Of a DNA stretch of 61,610 nucleotides, positions 7,962 through 16,899 are shown one piece after another (within the stretch, counting starts at the first letter, position 1; each line of letters starts with the position of its first letter). The notes beneath the pieces are model-generated. The model worked only from the letters and a program-made list of their open reading frames with translations, did no database searches and was not told where the DNA came from. This DNA is from Oscillospiraceae bacterium. Lineage in GTDB: Bacteria > Bacillota > Clostridia > Oscillospirales > Ruminococcaceae. A program made the translations under genes and the position numbers. Location of the stretch: the NCBI GenBank assembly GCA_018380115.1, contig JAGZUF010000016.1, forward strand, positions 1 to 61,610, in the 5' to 3' direction.

Positions 7962-9245
7962 TTACTGCGCCCTGCGCAGGGGCATATCCGGCTTTTCGAT
8001 GCGCCGGATATCGGCCCCAAGGCCGCGCAGCTTTTCGGCAATGTCCTCATAGCCGCGCTCAATATGGCTTATCTCGGTGATTTCCGACACACCGTGGGCC
8101 GCAAGCGCCGCCATTACCATAGCCGCGCCCGCGCGAAGGTCTGTTGCGCGCATGGGGGCGGGCAGCAGCTCCTGCACGCCTTCAATGACGGCCACGCGCC
8201 CCGCCACCTGAATATTCACGCCCATGCGCACCAGCTCGTCCACATAGCGGAAGCGGTTTTCCCAAATGCCCTCGGTGATGATGGAGGTGCCTTTCGCCAG
8301 CGTGAGCAGCACGCTCATCAGGGGCTGCATATCTGTAGGGAAGCCCGGGTGCGGCATGGTTTTGATATTCAGCGGCTCGATGTCGCCCGTGCGGGAAACG
8401 CGCACGGAATCGTCGTATTCCTCCACATGCGCCCCGGCCTTTTCCAGCTTGGAGGTGATGGGCTCCAGATGCTTCGGAATAACATTTTTGATGAGCACAT
8501 TGCCGCCCGTAATGGCGGCGCCCACCATATAGCTGCCGGCCTCTATCTGGTCCGGAATGATGGTATAGGTGCAGCCATGCATGCGCCGCACGCCGTGCAC
8601 CTTGATGACGTCTGTGCCTGCGCCGCGCACGTCGGCGCCCATGGTGTTCAGGAAGTTTGCCACGTCCACGATGTGCGGCTCTTTGGCAACGTTCTCCAGC
8701 ACGGTGAGGCCGTCTGCCATTACGGCGGCCAGCATGGCGTTGATGGTGGCGCCCACCGAAACCGTGTCGAAGAAAATTTCTTCCCCGCGCAGTGCCGGCG
8801 CAGACACGGCAATCAAGCCGTTATCCACCATGTCCTCCGCGCCAAGGGCCGTGAAGGCTTTCAAATGCTGGTCGATGGGGCGCGGGCCCAGATAACACCC
8901 GCCGGGCATGGCCACAGTGCCCGTGCCGAAGCGCCCCAGCAGCGCGCCCAGAAAATAATAGGAAGCGCGCATCTGGCGGCTGAGCTCGTCCGGCACACTG
9001 GTGGTGTGGATATGGGAGGTATCTATTTCTGCCGTGTGCTTGTCCAGCACGCGCACGCGGGCGCCCATGGCGCTGAGAATGTCCAGAGAAGCCGCCACGT
9101 CGCTGATACTGGGCAGGTTTTCAATGATGCACTTGTCCGCAGCCAGAATGGTGGCCGGCAGAATAGCTACGGCAGCATTTTTTGCCCCGCTGATGGTCAC
9201 TTCTCCTACCAGCGGCCTGCCGCCGCGAATGACAAATTTCTCCAC
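7962..9245 (-). CDS. murA: UDP-N-acetylglucosamine 1-carboxyvinyltransferase
   Basis: First committed step of peptidoglycan synthesis: adds enolpyruvate from PEP to UDP-GlcNAc in the cytoplasm. 427 aa, with GEVTISGAKNAAVAILPA at the N-terminus and the active-site loop MPGGCYLGPRPID. Cys117 is the residue that fosfomycin alkylates, so this copy has the sensitive form. SIITEGIWENRFRYVDEL is the second family signature. The start is GTG at 9245 with GAGGAG about 11 bases upstream; the longer frame reading has no homology. Confidence 0.95.
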   Translation of the reverse strand: MEKFVIRGGRPLVGEVTISGAKNAAVAILPATILAADKCIIENLPSISDVAASLDILSAMGARVRVLDKHTAEIDTSHIHTTSVPDELSRQMRASYYFLGALLGRFGTGTVAMPGGCYLGPRPIDQHLKAFTALGAEDMVDNGLIAVSAPALRGEEIFFDTVSVGATINAMLAAVMADGLTVLENVAKEPHIVDVANFLNTMGADVRGAGTDVIKVHGVRRMHGCTYTIIPDQIEAGSYMVGAAITGGNVLIKNVIPKHLEPITSKLEKAGAHVEEYDDSVRVSRTGDIEPLNIKTMPHPGFPTDMQPLMSVLLTLAKGTSIITEGIWENRFRYVDELVRMGVNIQVAGRVAVIEGVQELLPAPMRATDLRAGAAMVMAALAAHGVSEITEISHIERGYEDIAEKLRGLGADIRRIEKPDMPLRRAQ

Positions 9246-9312
9246 GTTCCGATAACTCCTCTTCCGAGCATCGCCCGGCCGGGCCGGGCTTCCCTTTTTA
9301 CACAACTGTTAT

Positions 9313-9341
9313 AGTATACACTGATTTCCAGCGCTTGAAAA
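9313..9341 (-). promoter_or_regulatory. Probable murA promoter
   Basis: Minus-strand TATACT (9318-9313) with a weak TTTTCA box 17 bp upstream, about 70 bp before the murA GTG. Confidence 0.45.
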
Positions 9342-9425
9342 GGGAATTTTCAAATTTGAATCATTTTGACAAAAGTTTACTCAATTGCGCTTGCTGCGGC
9401 AAAAAACGGCCGGCGCCCTGCCCGC

Positions 9426-11066
9426 CTAGCCGTGCGGGCGGGTGACATAATCGTCCGGGTCCTCCGGGCTGGCGCTGTTCCCGTTCAAAATAACTTCAAA
9501 GTGGCAGTGGTTGCCGAACGAGCGGCCCGTGTTGCCCACATAAGCAATAAGCTGCCCCTGGGTGACATAATCTCCCTCTGACACCACCAGAGAATAACAG
9601 TGGCCGTACAGCGTTTCAAGGCCGTTGCCGTGGTCTATGCGCACATAGTTGCCGTAAGACCAGTTATAGCCGGAGCCTCGGCCAGAGAAGGTGACAATGC
9701 CATTGTCGGCCGCATAAATAGGCGTGCCCTGCGGCGCGGCGATGTCCAACCCGCGGTGGTAATACGAGCGCCCGCGCGAGATGCTCTTATAATCCGGCAC
9801 AGGGAACATCAGCTGGCCGGAACCGGGCGCGCCGCCCAGCGAGCCCACCTGTATGATTTCGGGCACGGCCTCCACCAGCGTCTCTTCGCTGATTACGGTG
9901 CGGCCCTGCTCCTGCCCGTCCTGGTATACCACGTCTGCTGTGACCAGCTTTGTGCCGTCAATACCTTCCTGCAAAGGCACGCGCCTTCCCCAGGCAAGGT
10001 CGCTGTTTTCCACCTCCTGCGTGGGGTAGGGCACCGTTTCTTCATACGTTTCGCGGAACACCTGCTGCACGGTGAGGTAATTCTGCTGCACCTGCTCGCC
10101 CGAGGCCAGCGTCCATGCCGCCTGGCCCAGCAGGCGGGCTGCCAGCTCGTCCTCTGAAATGAGCGTATCGGTGAAATACACGCCGGGCACCAGCTCTACC
10201 TCGTGGGCAAAGCGAACAGTCAGGTTTTCCTGCCCGGTCTCATACGGGGCCTTCTGCTCGTTCAAAAGCTGGTTGATGGCGGCAGACTCCTGCGTGGCGC
10301 CCACCAGCGTGCCATCCACCACCACGCCTGTGGCATTGGTGATGTGGCCGGACGAGGTGGAAATGATGGCGTCTGCCAGCTCGCTGCGGCTGCGCATGGC
10401 CGCCGGGTCCACAATGGCGATGGTGAATTCCGGCTCCGCCGCCCAGTCCTCGCCGGTGTTCTCGCCGCGGATGCGGTCCCTTACAAGGTTCTGTGCTTCT
10501 TCGAATACGCTCTCGCTCTCAATGTAGCCCACGAATTCGCCGCGGTACTGCACAGCCAGCGCAAAGTTCGAACCCAGCACCGTGCGCACCGTCACCACCA
10601 GCACCAGCAGCGCGGCAACAGGCAAAAGGTAGGAAAGGGCATTATAAACAAGGTCCCGGTAAGCGCGCACGCCGCGCACCACATAAGCCACGCCCTTGCT
10701 GGCCACGGGGCCGCCCTCTTCCCGCTCTGCACGCAGCATGGTGCGCAGGTTGCGCAGCCCCTGGCGCAGCTGGCGCCAAGGCGCCGCAAGGTCTTCCCCC
10801 ACGGCGCGCAGAAAGCCTGCCGCAAAGCTGCCCAGCGTGCGCAGCACCAGCAAAACGCCGTAAAATACCCACAGCACGGCGTGCTTGCACGCACGCGCAA
10901 AGCGCAGCAGCGTATATTCCGTTTCAAAGCCGATATAATACAGCACTTCGCCCACGCCGTGCCCAAGGGCAAGGGGCGAAAAAATTTCTTCCCGGAACCC
11001 GGCCGGTTTTTCACGCTTTGGCGCCGTTGCCCCCGCCCCCTTTCCGCCCCGCTTTGCGCAGGGCAA
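9426..11066 (-). CDS. Membrane-anchored M23 peptidase with G5 domain
   Basis: Zinc endopeptidase that should cut peptide cross-links in the wall outside the cell. Up to 546 aa. A basic cytoplasmic region leads to one membrane helix (142-165), a stalk, a G5 domain (about 342-407, ETVPYPTQEV to PEIIQVGS) and the LytM/M23 domain: HRGLD (His437, Asp441), YGHC (His489) and HCHFE (His520, His522), the full metal and catalytic set. The start is uncertain: the TTG at 11066 has no clear ribosome site and a later start is possible. C-terminus complete. Confidence 0.88.
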   Translation of the reverse strand: MPCAKRGGKGAGATAPKREKPAGFREEIFSPLALGHGVGEVLYYIGFETEYTLLRFARACKHAVLWVFYGVLLVLRTLGSFAAGFLRAVGEDLAAPWRQLRQGLRNLRTMLRAEREEGGPVASKGVAYVVRGVRAYRDLVYNALSYLLPVAALLVLVVTVRTVLGSNFALAVQYRGEFVGYIESESVFEEAQNLVRDRIRGENTGEDWAAEPEFTIAIVDPAAMRSRSELADAIISTSSGHITNATGVVVDGTLVGATQESAAINQLLNEQKAPYETGQENLTVRFAHEVELVPGVYFTDTLISEDELAARLLGQAAWTLASGEQVQQNYLTVQQVFRETYEETVPYPTQEVENSDLAWGRRVPLQEGIDGTKLVTADVVYQDGQEQGRTVISEETLVEAVPEIIQVGSLGGAPGSGQLMFPVPDYKSISRGRSYYHRGLDIAAPQGTPIYAADNGIVTFSGRGSGYNWSYGNYVRIDHGNGLETLYGHCYSLVVSEGDYVTQGQLIAYVGNTGRSFGNHCHFEVILNGNSASPEDPDDYVTRPHG

Positions 11067-11117
11067 TTGCCGGCATGGCCTGAAATGTGACTAAAATATT
11101 ATACCCTTTTTCACATT

Positions 11118-12059
11118 TCAGCGCAACCCGCGGCGCGCAAATGCACGCGCCGCACCAAGCCTGCCCGGCAGCACGCCGCCGGGCACAAGCGGGCAAGCCA
11201 GAGCGGCCATATCCTGCGGCAGCGGCGCAAACGCCTGCACAGCCGCCGGGCCCGCAGGCCCGCCCGCGGGCGTTGTAAAGCACAGCACGCCGCAGTGAAG
11301 GGCGGGCCGCCCCAGCGCCTGTACATCGCCGCCGTACAGCCAGTCGCCCAGAAGCGGGCAGCCCGCATGGGAAAAGTGTACCCGTATCTGGTGTGTGCGG
11401 CCTGTGCCAAGCGCGCAGGCCGCCAGAAAACGCCCCTGCCCCGCCGCCAGCACACAATAGCGCGTGCTGGCAGGCTTGCCCTGCGGGCACACGCACCGGC
11501 CCAAAATGGAATCGCCCCGGCGGGCAATGGGGCCGCAGAACTCGCCCGCTTTGGCGGGCGGCGTGCCCCCGCACAAAGCGTAATATACCTTTTGCGCGCT
11601 TTTTGCCAACAGCGGCGCGGCATAGGCGTTCATGGCGCACAGCACAAGGCCGCTGGTGCCTTTATCCAGCCGGTTTATGGGGCGGAACACACCCTTTTGC
11701 CCCCGCGCACGCAAAAGACCGCAAAAGGCATTTGCCAGCGTGCCGCGCACCTCGCCGCGCGTGGGGTGCACAGCCATGCCCGCCGGTTTTTCCAGCACCA
11801 TGGCGTGCTCGTCCTCATACACGATGGAAAGTGGGATATCCTCCGGAATAACGCTGGTGTCCGCCTCCGGCGGAAGCTCAAAGCTTACAGCCGCGCCCGC
11901 CGCCACGCGCTGGTTTGCGCGGGTGGGCACGCCGTCTGCGAAAAAACCCCCGCAGTGCTTCACACTGGCTGAAAGCGCGGCCGAAACGCCGTTTTGGCGC
12001 AGCACGTCGCGCAGGAAGGCGCCGTCCTGGCGCAGCGCCACATAAAATGTCAGGCGCAT
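11118..12059 (-). CDS. RluA/RluD-family pseudouridine synthase
   Basis: 313 aa, converts uridine to pseudouridine in rRNA (or tRNA). N-terminal S4-like region (10-60) then the catalytic domain with RPINRLDKGTSGLVL; Asp132 is the catalytic residue. ALGTGRTHQIRVHFSHAGCPLLGDWLYGG is the second signature. The start MRLTFYVALR follows AAGGGGGG. The tail after residue 270 is Ala/Gly/Pro-rich and poorly conserved. Which position it modifies cannot be told from sequence. Confidence 0.9.
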   Translation of the reverse strand: MRLTFYVALRQDGAFLRDVLRQNGVSAALSASVKHCGGFFADGVPTRANQRVAAGAAVSFELPPEADTSVIPEDIPLSIVYEDEHAMVLEKPAGMAVHPTRGEVRGTLANAFCGLLRARGQKGVFRPINRLDKGTSGLVLCAMNAYAAPLLAKSAQKVYYALCGGTPPAKAGEFCGPIARRGDSILGRCVCPQGKPASTRYCVLAAGQGRFLAACALGTGRTHQIRVHFSHAGCPLLGDWLYGGDVQALGRPALHCGVLCFTTPAGGPAGPAAVQAFAPLPQDMAALACPLVPGGVLPGRLGAARAFARRGLR

Positions 12060-12083
12060 GCCGCGCCCCCCCTTCCCTTCGCA

Positions 12084-12322
12084 GTCAGGCCCCATGCTGA
12101 GCCGGAGGCTTGCGTAAGCCCTTCTAGGGCTTACGCAAGCCTCTCAAGAGGCACTGAATGCTCTGTCTTTTGCATCGCTCGCCCCGCCCCCCGTAAACGG
12201 GGTTCTTCCCGCTGCGTGCTGCATCTCTTTGGTGTTGAATACCATCTCGTTTCGCTCAAAGCTGGCAGCGAAAGCCCTTTTACTCTCCCTGGCACAGCCA
12301 GGGGTTGTCATTTCGCTAAAGC
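12084..12322 (+). repeat. Dispersed structured repeat, copy B
   Basis: Full-length copy. It holds a perfect 14-bp hairpin GCTTGCGTAAGCCC/GGGCTTACGCAAGC (12109-12142), GCCTCTCAAGAGGC, CCCCGTAAACGGGG, GGTGTTGAATACC, a TTTCGCT/AGCGAAA stem and CCCTGGCACAGCCAGGG. The last hairpin differs from CCCCAGCTCTGCTGGGG of copy A by paired changes that keep the stem. Lies between the pseudouridine synthase and gdhA. Confidence 0.85.
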
Positions 12323-12335
12323 TGGCCAAAACAGC

Positions 12336-12367
12336 GCCGCCGGGCTCGGAACGCCGGGCCCGGCGGC
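12336..12367 (-). terminator. gdhA terminator
   Basis: Stem GCCGCCGGGC/GCCCGGCGGC with a 12-nt loop, followed on the minus strand by GCTGTTTTGG, about 45 bp past the gdhA stop. Confidence 0.6.
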
Positions 12368-12411
12368 ACGCTTCTGCTTTTTGTTTTCAGCCCGCACAGC
12401 GCGGCGCTGCC

Positions 12412-13761
12412 TTAATAAGCCACGCCCTGCGCCAGCATGGCCTCGGCCACCTTGATGAAGCCCGCCACGTTGGCGCCTACCATCAAATTGCCCTCAGCCC
12501 CGCAGGCCTTTGAGGCGTCGTAGGCATTGTGGAAAATATTCGTCATGATGTCCTTCAGCCGCGCGTCCACCTCTTCAAACGACCACGAGAGACGCAGCGA
12601 GTTCTGGCTCATTTCAAGGCCGCTGGTGGCTACGCCGCCCGCGTTTGCCGCCTTGGCTGGGCCGTACAGCATACCATTTGCCTCATACACGGCAATGGCC
12701 TCGGGCGTAGAGGGCATATTGGCGCCCTCGCACACCACCCGGCAGCCGTTTGCGGCCAGTTTTCCGGCGCTTTCACCGTCTATCTCGTTCTGCGTGGCGC
12801 AGGGCAGCGCAATATCGCACGGGATGCCCCAGATGCCGGTGCAGCCCTCGTGGTATTCCGCGCCGGGCACTTCCTTCACATACTCGCTGATGCGCGCGCG
12901 GCGCTGCAGCTTGATGGCTTTCACCACGTCCAGCTTCACGCCGTCTTTGTCGTAAATATAGCCGTTCGAGTCGGACAGGGCCACTACCTTGCCACCCAGC
13001 TGCACGGCCTTTTCTGTGGCATAGATGGCCACGTTGCCAGAGCCGGAGATAACCACCGTCTTGCCCTCGAAGCTGTCCTGCCTCATGCAGCGCAGCGCCT
13101 CCTGCGTGAAATAGCACAGGCCATAGCCCGTGGCCTCCGGCCGCACAAGACTGCCGCCGTAGGAAAGGCCCTTGCCCGTGAGCACACCCGTCACCTCGTT
13201 GCGCAGGCGCTTGTATTGGCCGAACAGGTAGCCGATTTCTCGCGCGCCCACGCCGATGTCGCCCGCAGGCACGTCGGTAAACTGGCCGATGTGCTTTGCA
13301 AGCTCTGTCATAAAGCTTTGGCAGAAGCGCATGATTTCGGCGTCCGAGCGGCCCTTTGGGTCAAAATCCGAGCCGCCCTTGCCGCCGCCCATGGGCAGGC
13401 CGGTAAGGCTGTTTTTGAACACCTGCTCGAAGCCCAGGAACTTGATGACGGAAGCGTTCACACTGGGGTGGAAGCGCAGGCCGCCCTTGTATGGGCCAAT
13501 GGCAGAGTTGAACTGCACACGGTAGCCGCGGTTCACCTGCACCCTGCCCGCGTCATCCACCCAAGCCACGCGGAACTGCAGAAATCGCTCGGGCTCGCAC
13601 ATGCGCTCTACAATGCCCCACTGCTCCAGCTCCGGGTGCTTTTCAGCATAGGGCTCAAGGCTTTCCAGTACCTCGCCCACTGCCTGCAAAAATTCCGCCT
13701 CGCCGGGGTTGCGCGCCTGCACGGCGGCGTATACACGGGCCAGATATTCGTTTTTCAGCAT
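12412..13761 (-). CDS. gdhA: NADP-type glutamate dehydrogenase
   Basis: Reductive amination of 2-oxoglutarate to glutamate, linking ammonia assimilation and carbon flow. 449 aa, the usual hexameric GdhA size. PYKGGLRFHP (90-99) and the glycine-rich GLPMGGGKGGSDFDPKG with catalytic Lys128 are intact; the dinucleotide fold shows VVISGSGNVAIYA. ATG at 13761 follows a GAAAGGGGAA site. Single gene with its own promoter and terminator. Confidence 0.95.
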   Translation of the reverse strand: MLKNEYLARVYAAVQARNPGEAEFLQAVGEVLESLEPYAEKHPELEQWGIVERMCEPERFLQFRVAWVDDAGRVQVNRGYRVQFNSAIGPYKGGLRFHPSVNASVIKFLGFEQVFKNSLTGLPMGGGKGGSDFDPKGRSDAEIMRFCQSFMTELAKHIGQFTDVPAGDIGVGAREIGYLFGQYKRLRNEVTGVLTGKGLSYGGSLVRPEATGYGLCYFTQEALRCMRQDSFEGKTVVISGSGNVAIYATEKAVQLGGKVVALSDSNGYIYDKDGVKLDVVKAIKLQRRARISEYVKEVPGAEYHEGCTGIWGIPCDIALPCATQNEIDGESAGKLAANGCRVVCEGANMPSTPEAIAVYEANGMLYGPAKAANAGGVATSGLEMSQNSLRLSWSFEEVDARLKDIMTNIFHNAYDASKACGAEGNLMVGANVAGFIKVAEAMLAQGVAY

Positions 13762-13827
13762 ATGACATTCCCCTTTCCCTGTCTGCGGGCGCCGCCGCGT
13801 GCGGCGGCCCGCCCCTCTTGTTATCAA

Positions 13828-13856
13828 ATTATATCGCTTTATCAGGGTGAGGGCAA
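13828..13856 (-). promoter_or_regulatory. gdhA promoter
   Basis: Minus-strand TTGCCC (13856-13851), 17-bp spacer, TATAAT (13833-13828). Confidence 0.6.
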
Positions 13857-13872
13857 GAAAATTTTGCACGAA

Positions 13873-13902
13873 TTGACGCGGCAAAGGCCAGTGTGGTATA
13901 CT
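13873..13902 (+). promoter_or_regulatory. rnpB promoter
   Basis: TTGACG (13873-13878), 18-bp spacer, TATACT (13897-13902), ending just before the RNA 5-prime end. Confidence 0.65.
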
Positions 13903-13909
13903 GAAAACT

Positions 13910-14260
13910 CCGAAGCGAGCAAGACAGACGGCGGCGGAGGGCCCGAAAGGCCCTCTGAGGAAAGTCCGGGCTCCTCAAGGGAACGGTAACTGCTAACGGC
14001 AGCCGGGGGTGACCCCAGAGATAGTGCAACAGAAAGAAACCGCCTGCCCTGTGCAGGCAAGGGTGGAAAGGTGCGGTAAGAGCGCACCAGCGCGCTTGGT
14101 AACTTGCGCGGCTCTGTAAACCTTACCGGGAGCAACGCCCGACCGGGGCAACGCGTGCCCTTGCGCGCCCCACCGAGGCGGCTTGAGCTGTGCGGTGACG
14201 CACAGCCTAGAAAGATCGTCGTTTTATACAGAACCCGGCTTATGGATTGCCTCGCTTCGG
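13910..14260 (+). ncRNA. rnpB: RNase P RNA (bacterial class A)
   Basis: Catalytic RNA of RNase P, which cuts the 5-prime leader from tRNA precursors. Universal core segments are present: GAGGAAAGTCCGGGCTCC in the 5-prime part, AGATAGTGCAACAGAAAG in the middle and CAGAACCCGGCTTAT near the 3-prime end. The ends pair (CCGAAGCGAG at 13910 with CTCGCTTCGG at 14251), forming helix P1 and fixing the boundaries. A promoter and a terminator flank it. Confidence 0.95.
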
Positions 14261-14272
14261 AGCGAAACTGCC

Positions 14273-14304
14273 GCGGGGGCGCACAGATGTGCGCCCCCGC
14301 TTTT
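14273..14304 (+). terminator. rnpB terminator
   Basis: Perfect 13-bp stem GCGGGGGCGCACA/TGTGCGCCCCCGC with a 2-nt loop, followed by TTTTC. Confidence 0.85.
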
Positions 14305-14309
14305 CTGCG

Positions 14310-15413
14310 TCAGCCCGTGATGGGCGTTGTGCCGAAATATTCGCAAATGGCCTCGTAATAAGTGCGGGCCACCGTTTTGCAGCCCTCGTCGGAGGCAAAG
14401 GCCGCGGCGTCCGCCTCGCTGGACAGAAAGCACTGCTCGGCCAGCACGGCGGGGCACTGTGTTTTTTCCAGCACGCCGAAGGTCTGCGCGTTTGTATCAA
14501 ACTCGTAGCTCTCTTCCTGTATCACCTTCGTATAGCCGCCGCTGCCGTCGTCTTCATAGAAGGCATAGCGCACGCCCGCCTCGCCGCGCAGCGAGGCCCC
14601 GGCCCCCTGCATATGCGCGGCCAGCAGCTTTGCAAAGCGCAGAGACTGCTCGTGCGTTTCGCTGGAGGCCGTCTGCGGGAAGCATTCAAAGCCGGAGGCC
14701 GTGCCCGTCTCGTCGTAATTCGCATGGATGCTGAGGAACAGCTCTGCCCCTGCTTTGCTGGCAGCCTCGGCGCGGCCCGCCACGCTCATGCCCTCGCCGC
14801 TTTTGCGGCAGCGCACGGCAGTGTAGTTTGCGTCCTGCTCCAGCAGAGAGATAAGCGCGTTGGCAGTGGCCTCGGTGACGTTCACCTCGGTGTAGATTCC
14901 CTCAGCGCCAAGATCCTGCCCGCCGTGGCCCGCATCCACAGCGACCACATAGGGCGGCCCGTTGCCCTGCTTGAAAGGCGCATTGCCGATGTTGGAAAAG
15001 TTGCCTGTTTCAATGGCATCCACCACCATGGAGATGCCGCTTTTCACCACCCAGCCGCAGGCCGCCACTACGGCAAGCACGCACACAGCAAGCGCGGCCA
15101 TGCGCACAAGACGTCTGCGCCTGCGGCGTCTTGCACGCATGCGTGCCGCATTTCTGCGGCCAAATTCCGCCGAGCGGGGCGCCTGCGCCGCATAAACACC
15201 CGGCGCGCTGTGCCCCGGCGCGCGCGGGCGGCGCTGCGGGGCGGCCTTCCGGCGGGGTGCCGCCTGGGGGCCTGCCCCGCGCGGCGGCCTTGTATTCCGG
15301 GGCCCTGCTTCGCCTGCGGCAGGCCGCTGCCCTGCCGCCTGCCCGCGGGGCGGGGGGCCGCCGCGGCCTGCGGGCGCTGTGCTGTGGCCGCCGGATATGA
15401 TACGCTCTTCCAC
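14310..15413 (-). CDS. N-acetylmuramoyl-L-alanine amidase, membrane-anchored
   Basis: Amidase_3 enzyme that releases stem peptides from muramic acid. 367 aa. Residues 1-102 are a cytoplasmic Pro/Gly/Arg-rich low-complexity tail ending in a run of nine arginines; one membrane helix (103-123) follows; the zinc domain lies outside. VVAVDAGHGG (160-165), FLSIHAN (His230) and PAVLAEQCFLS (Glu326) supply the metal and catalytic residues. GTG start with AAGGGGGG upstream. The unusual basic tail could bind DNA, RNA or division proteins (inference only). Confidence 0.9.
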   Translation of the reverse strand: MEERIISGGHSTAPAGRGGPPPRGQAAGQRPAAGEAGPRNTRPPRGAGPQAAPRRKAAPQRRPRAPGHSAPGVYAAQAPRSAEFGRRNAARMRARRRRRRRLVRMAALAVCVLAVVAACGWVVKSGISMVVDAIETGNFSNIGNAPFKQGNGPPYVVAVDAGHGGQDLGAEGIYTEVNVTEATANALISLLEQDANYTAVRCRKSGEGMSVAGRAEAASKAGAELFLSIHANYDETGTASGFECFPQTASSETHEQSLRFAKLLAAHMQGAGASLRGEAGVRYAFYEDDGSGGYTKVIQEESYEFDTNAQTFGVLEKTQCPAVLAEQCFLSSEADAAAFASDEGCKTVARTYYEAICEYFGTTPITG

Positions 15414-15646
15414 AAACAGCCCCCCTTACACGCTTTTTCTTTCGGGCGGCGCAGCAGCCATTTCGGCCAAAAAACGCGCCGCTTTTTCTCATTTTTGATA
15501 GTAACACGAATTTGTGTCAAAATCGTAACATTTTCGGCACAAAGGGAAAATTTGCTTTTCAAAAAGTGATAACTGCCAGCCGGGCCCGCTGCCTGCGCGG
15601 GCTTGGAAAGCGCCCATGTGCCTCAAGCCGAACTGAGTGCTGTATT

Positions 15647-15874
15647 TCACCCGCAGCACCTGAACCGCAGCCCGCAAGCAGGCAGCCGCCGCTTCACCTC
15701 AAACCCGTCCATGCCGGGCAGCATCACATCCAGCAGAATAAGCTCTTTTCCGCACATTTCCACAGCCTGCGGCCCGGTACCGGCCTGCGCCACAGTATGC
15801 CCCACCAGCAGAAGATGCCTGCTGACCACCTCGCGGATGGGCACCTCGTCCTCCGCCACCAGAATATGCGCCAT
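15647..15874 (-). pseudogene. Truncated response-regulator receiver fragment
   Basis: 75-codon frame opening with a good GGAAAGGGGG ribosome site and MAHILVAEDEVPIREVVSRH, then ELILLDVMLPGMDGFEVKRR, the phospho-acceptor Asp motif of OmpR-like regulators. It lacks the rest of the receiver (no conserved Thr/Lys) and the DNA-binding domain; a few residues also seem missing between GPQAVEMC and GKELILLD. No continuation is seen in the other frames downstream and no kinase is adjacent. Best read as a dead remnant; a short stand-alone receiver is less likely. Confidence 0.75.
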
Positions 15875-15930
15875 ACGCCGCGCCCCCTTTCCATTTTTAT
15901 TATAGCGGCAGTTATCTCCAAATTGTAAAC

Positions 15931-15964
15931 AAAGGCCGCCTTTCTTTTGGGAAAGGCGGCCTTT
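15931..15964. terminator. Terminator after the EamA-type gene
   Basis: Perfect 14-bp stem AAAGGCCGCCTTTC/GAAAGGCGGCCTTT with a 6-nt loop; lies 33 bp beyond the transporter stop on the minus strand. Confidence 0.75.
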
Positions 15965-15996
15965 TGCCGTGCACCGGATATGCGGCGGGCGCTGCA

Positions 15997-16899
15997 TTAT
16001 TCCATGCCCAGTATGGCGATGCCCACCGCGGTGACAGCGATGACGGCATACTGTGGCTTTGTAAGCTTTTCCTTCAGAATGATGCGTGCCCACACAAGGC
16101 TCATCACGCAGTAGGACGAGATCATGGGCGCAGCCACCACCGCGTTTGCGGCAATGGCATAGATATAGGCGAACTGGCCGGCCGTCTCGCTCACGGCGGC
16201 AATCAGCTTCTCTTTCTCCTTCGGGATGCTGAGCTTCTGCTTTTTCACGCCCACCACGTAGATAAAGGCGAACACCGCCATGGCGAGGAAGGTGAGCTCA
16301 TAGGCGATATTGGCCGAGCCCTCTGCAATAATGGGCGTTTCGCCCTCGATGAGCACGGCGTCGGCAAAGGTGCCGAGGCCGTCGATCAGGCAGTACAGAA
16401 TGGGGAACAGAATGGCGATGACGCTGCGCTCGTACTTCACATTCGAAGCCTTTCGCAGAGCAAGGCGCACGCTTTCATCCTGCCTGCGCTCAATGACAGC
16501 CAGCGCCAGCACGCCTGCGCACACCAGCACCACGCCGAACAGCTGCAGGCCCGTCATGCGCTGGCCGAGGAAGATGAAGCACAGCAGCGCGGCCACCGCG
16601 CCGGAGGAGTTGCAGATGGGCGAAGAGATGGAAAGCTCGATATAGCGCAGGCCCACATAGCCCAGCACCATAGAGAGGATATACATGGCCGAGGCCGGCA
16701 TATAGGTGATGATGTCGCGCGGGTGGAACGGGGTGCCCAGCGCCAGCATCACAATGGCGTGCAGACCCATCACGGTGCCCACAGCCATCACCATTTTCCA
16801 GTGACTGTATTTATCCTCCGGCTTCGAGCCCATTTTGCTGAACAGGTCAGAGCCGCTCCAGAACAGAATCGCAATCAGCGATAACACAAACCATGTCAT
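15997..16899 (-). CDS. EamA/DMT-family membrane transporter
   Basis: About 300 aa with ten hydrophobic segments in two five-helix halves, the drug/metabolite transporter layout. SSPICNSSGAVAALLCFIFLGQRMTGLQLFG is the first-half EamA signature and ISSYCVMSLVWARIILKEKLTKPQY the second. Substrate unknown. ATG at 16899 is reported; TTG at 16905 is 7 bases from AAAGGA and may be the true start. Monocistronic, with a terminator behind it. Confidence 0.85.
   Translation of the reverse strand: MTWFVLSLIAILFWSGSDLFSKMGSKPEDKYSHWKMVMAVGTVMGLHAIVMLALGTPFHPRDIITYMPASAMYILSMVLGYVGLRYIELSISSPICNSSGAVAALLCFIFLGQRMTGLQLFGVVLVCAGVLALAVIERRQDESVRLALRKASNVKYERSVIAILFPILYCLIDGLGTFADAVLIEGETPIIAEGSANIAYELTFLAMAVFAFIYVVGVKKQKLSIPKEKEKLIAAVSETAGQFAYIYAIAANAVVAAPMISSYCVMSLVWARIILKEKLTKPQYAVIAVTAVGIAILGME

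Noticed and set aside
7887..9314. Long plus-strand frame opposite murA
   Set aside because: A His/Ala/Gly-rich shadow of murA caused by high GC; no ribosome site and no recognisable domain.
12529..13989. Long plus-strand frame opposite gdhA
   Set aside because: Antisense shadow of a clear gdhA gene.
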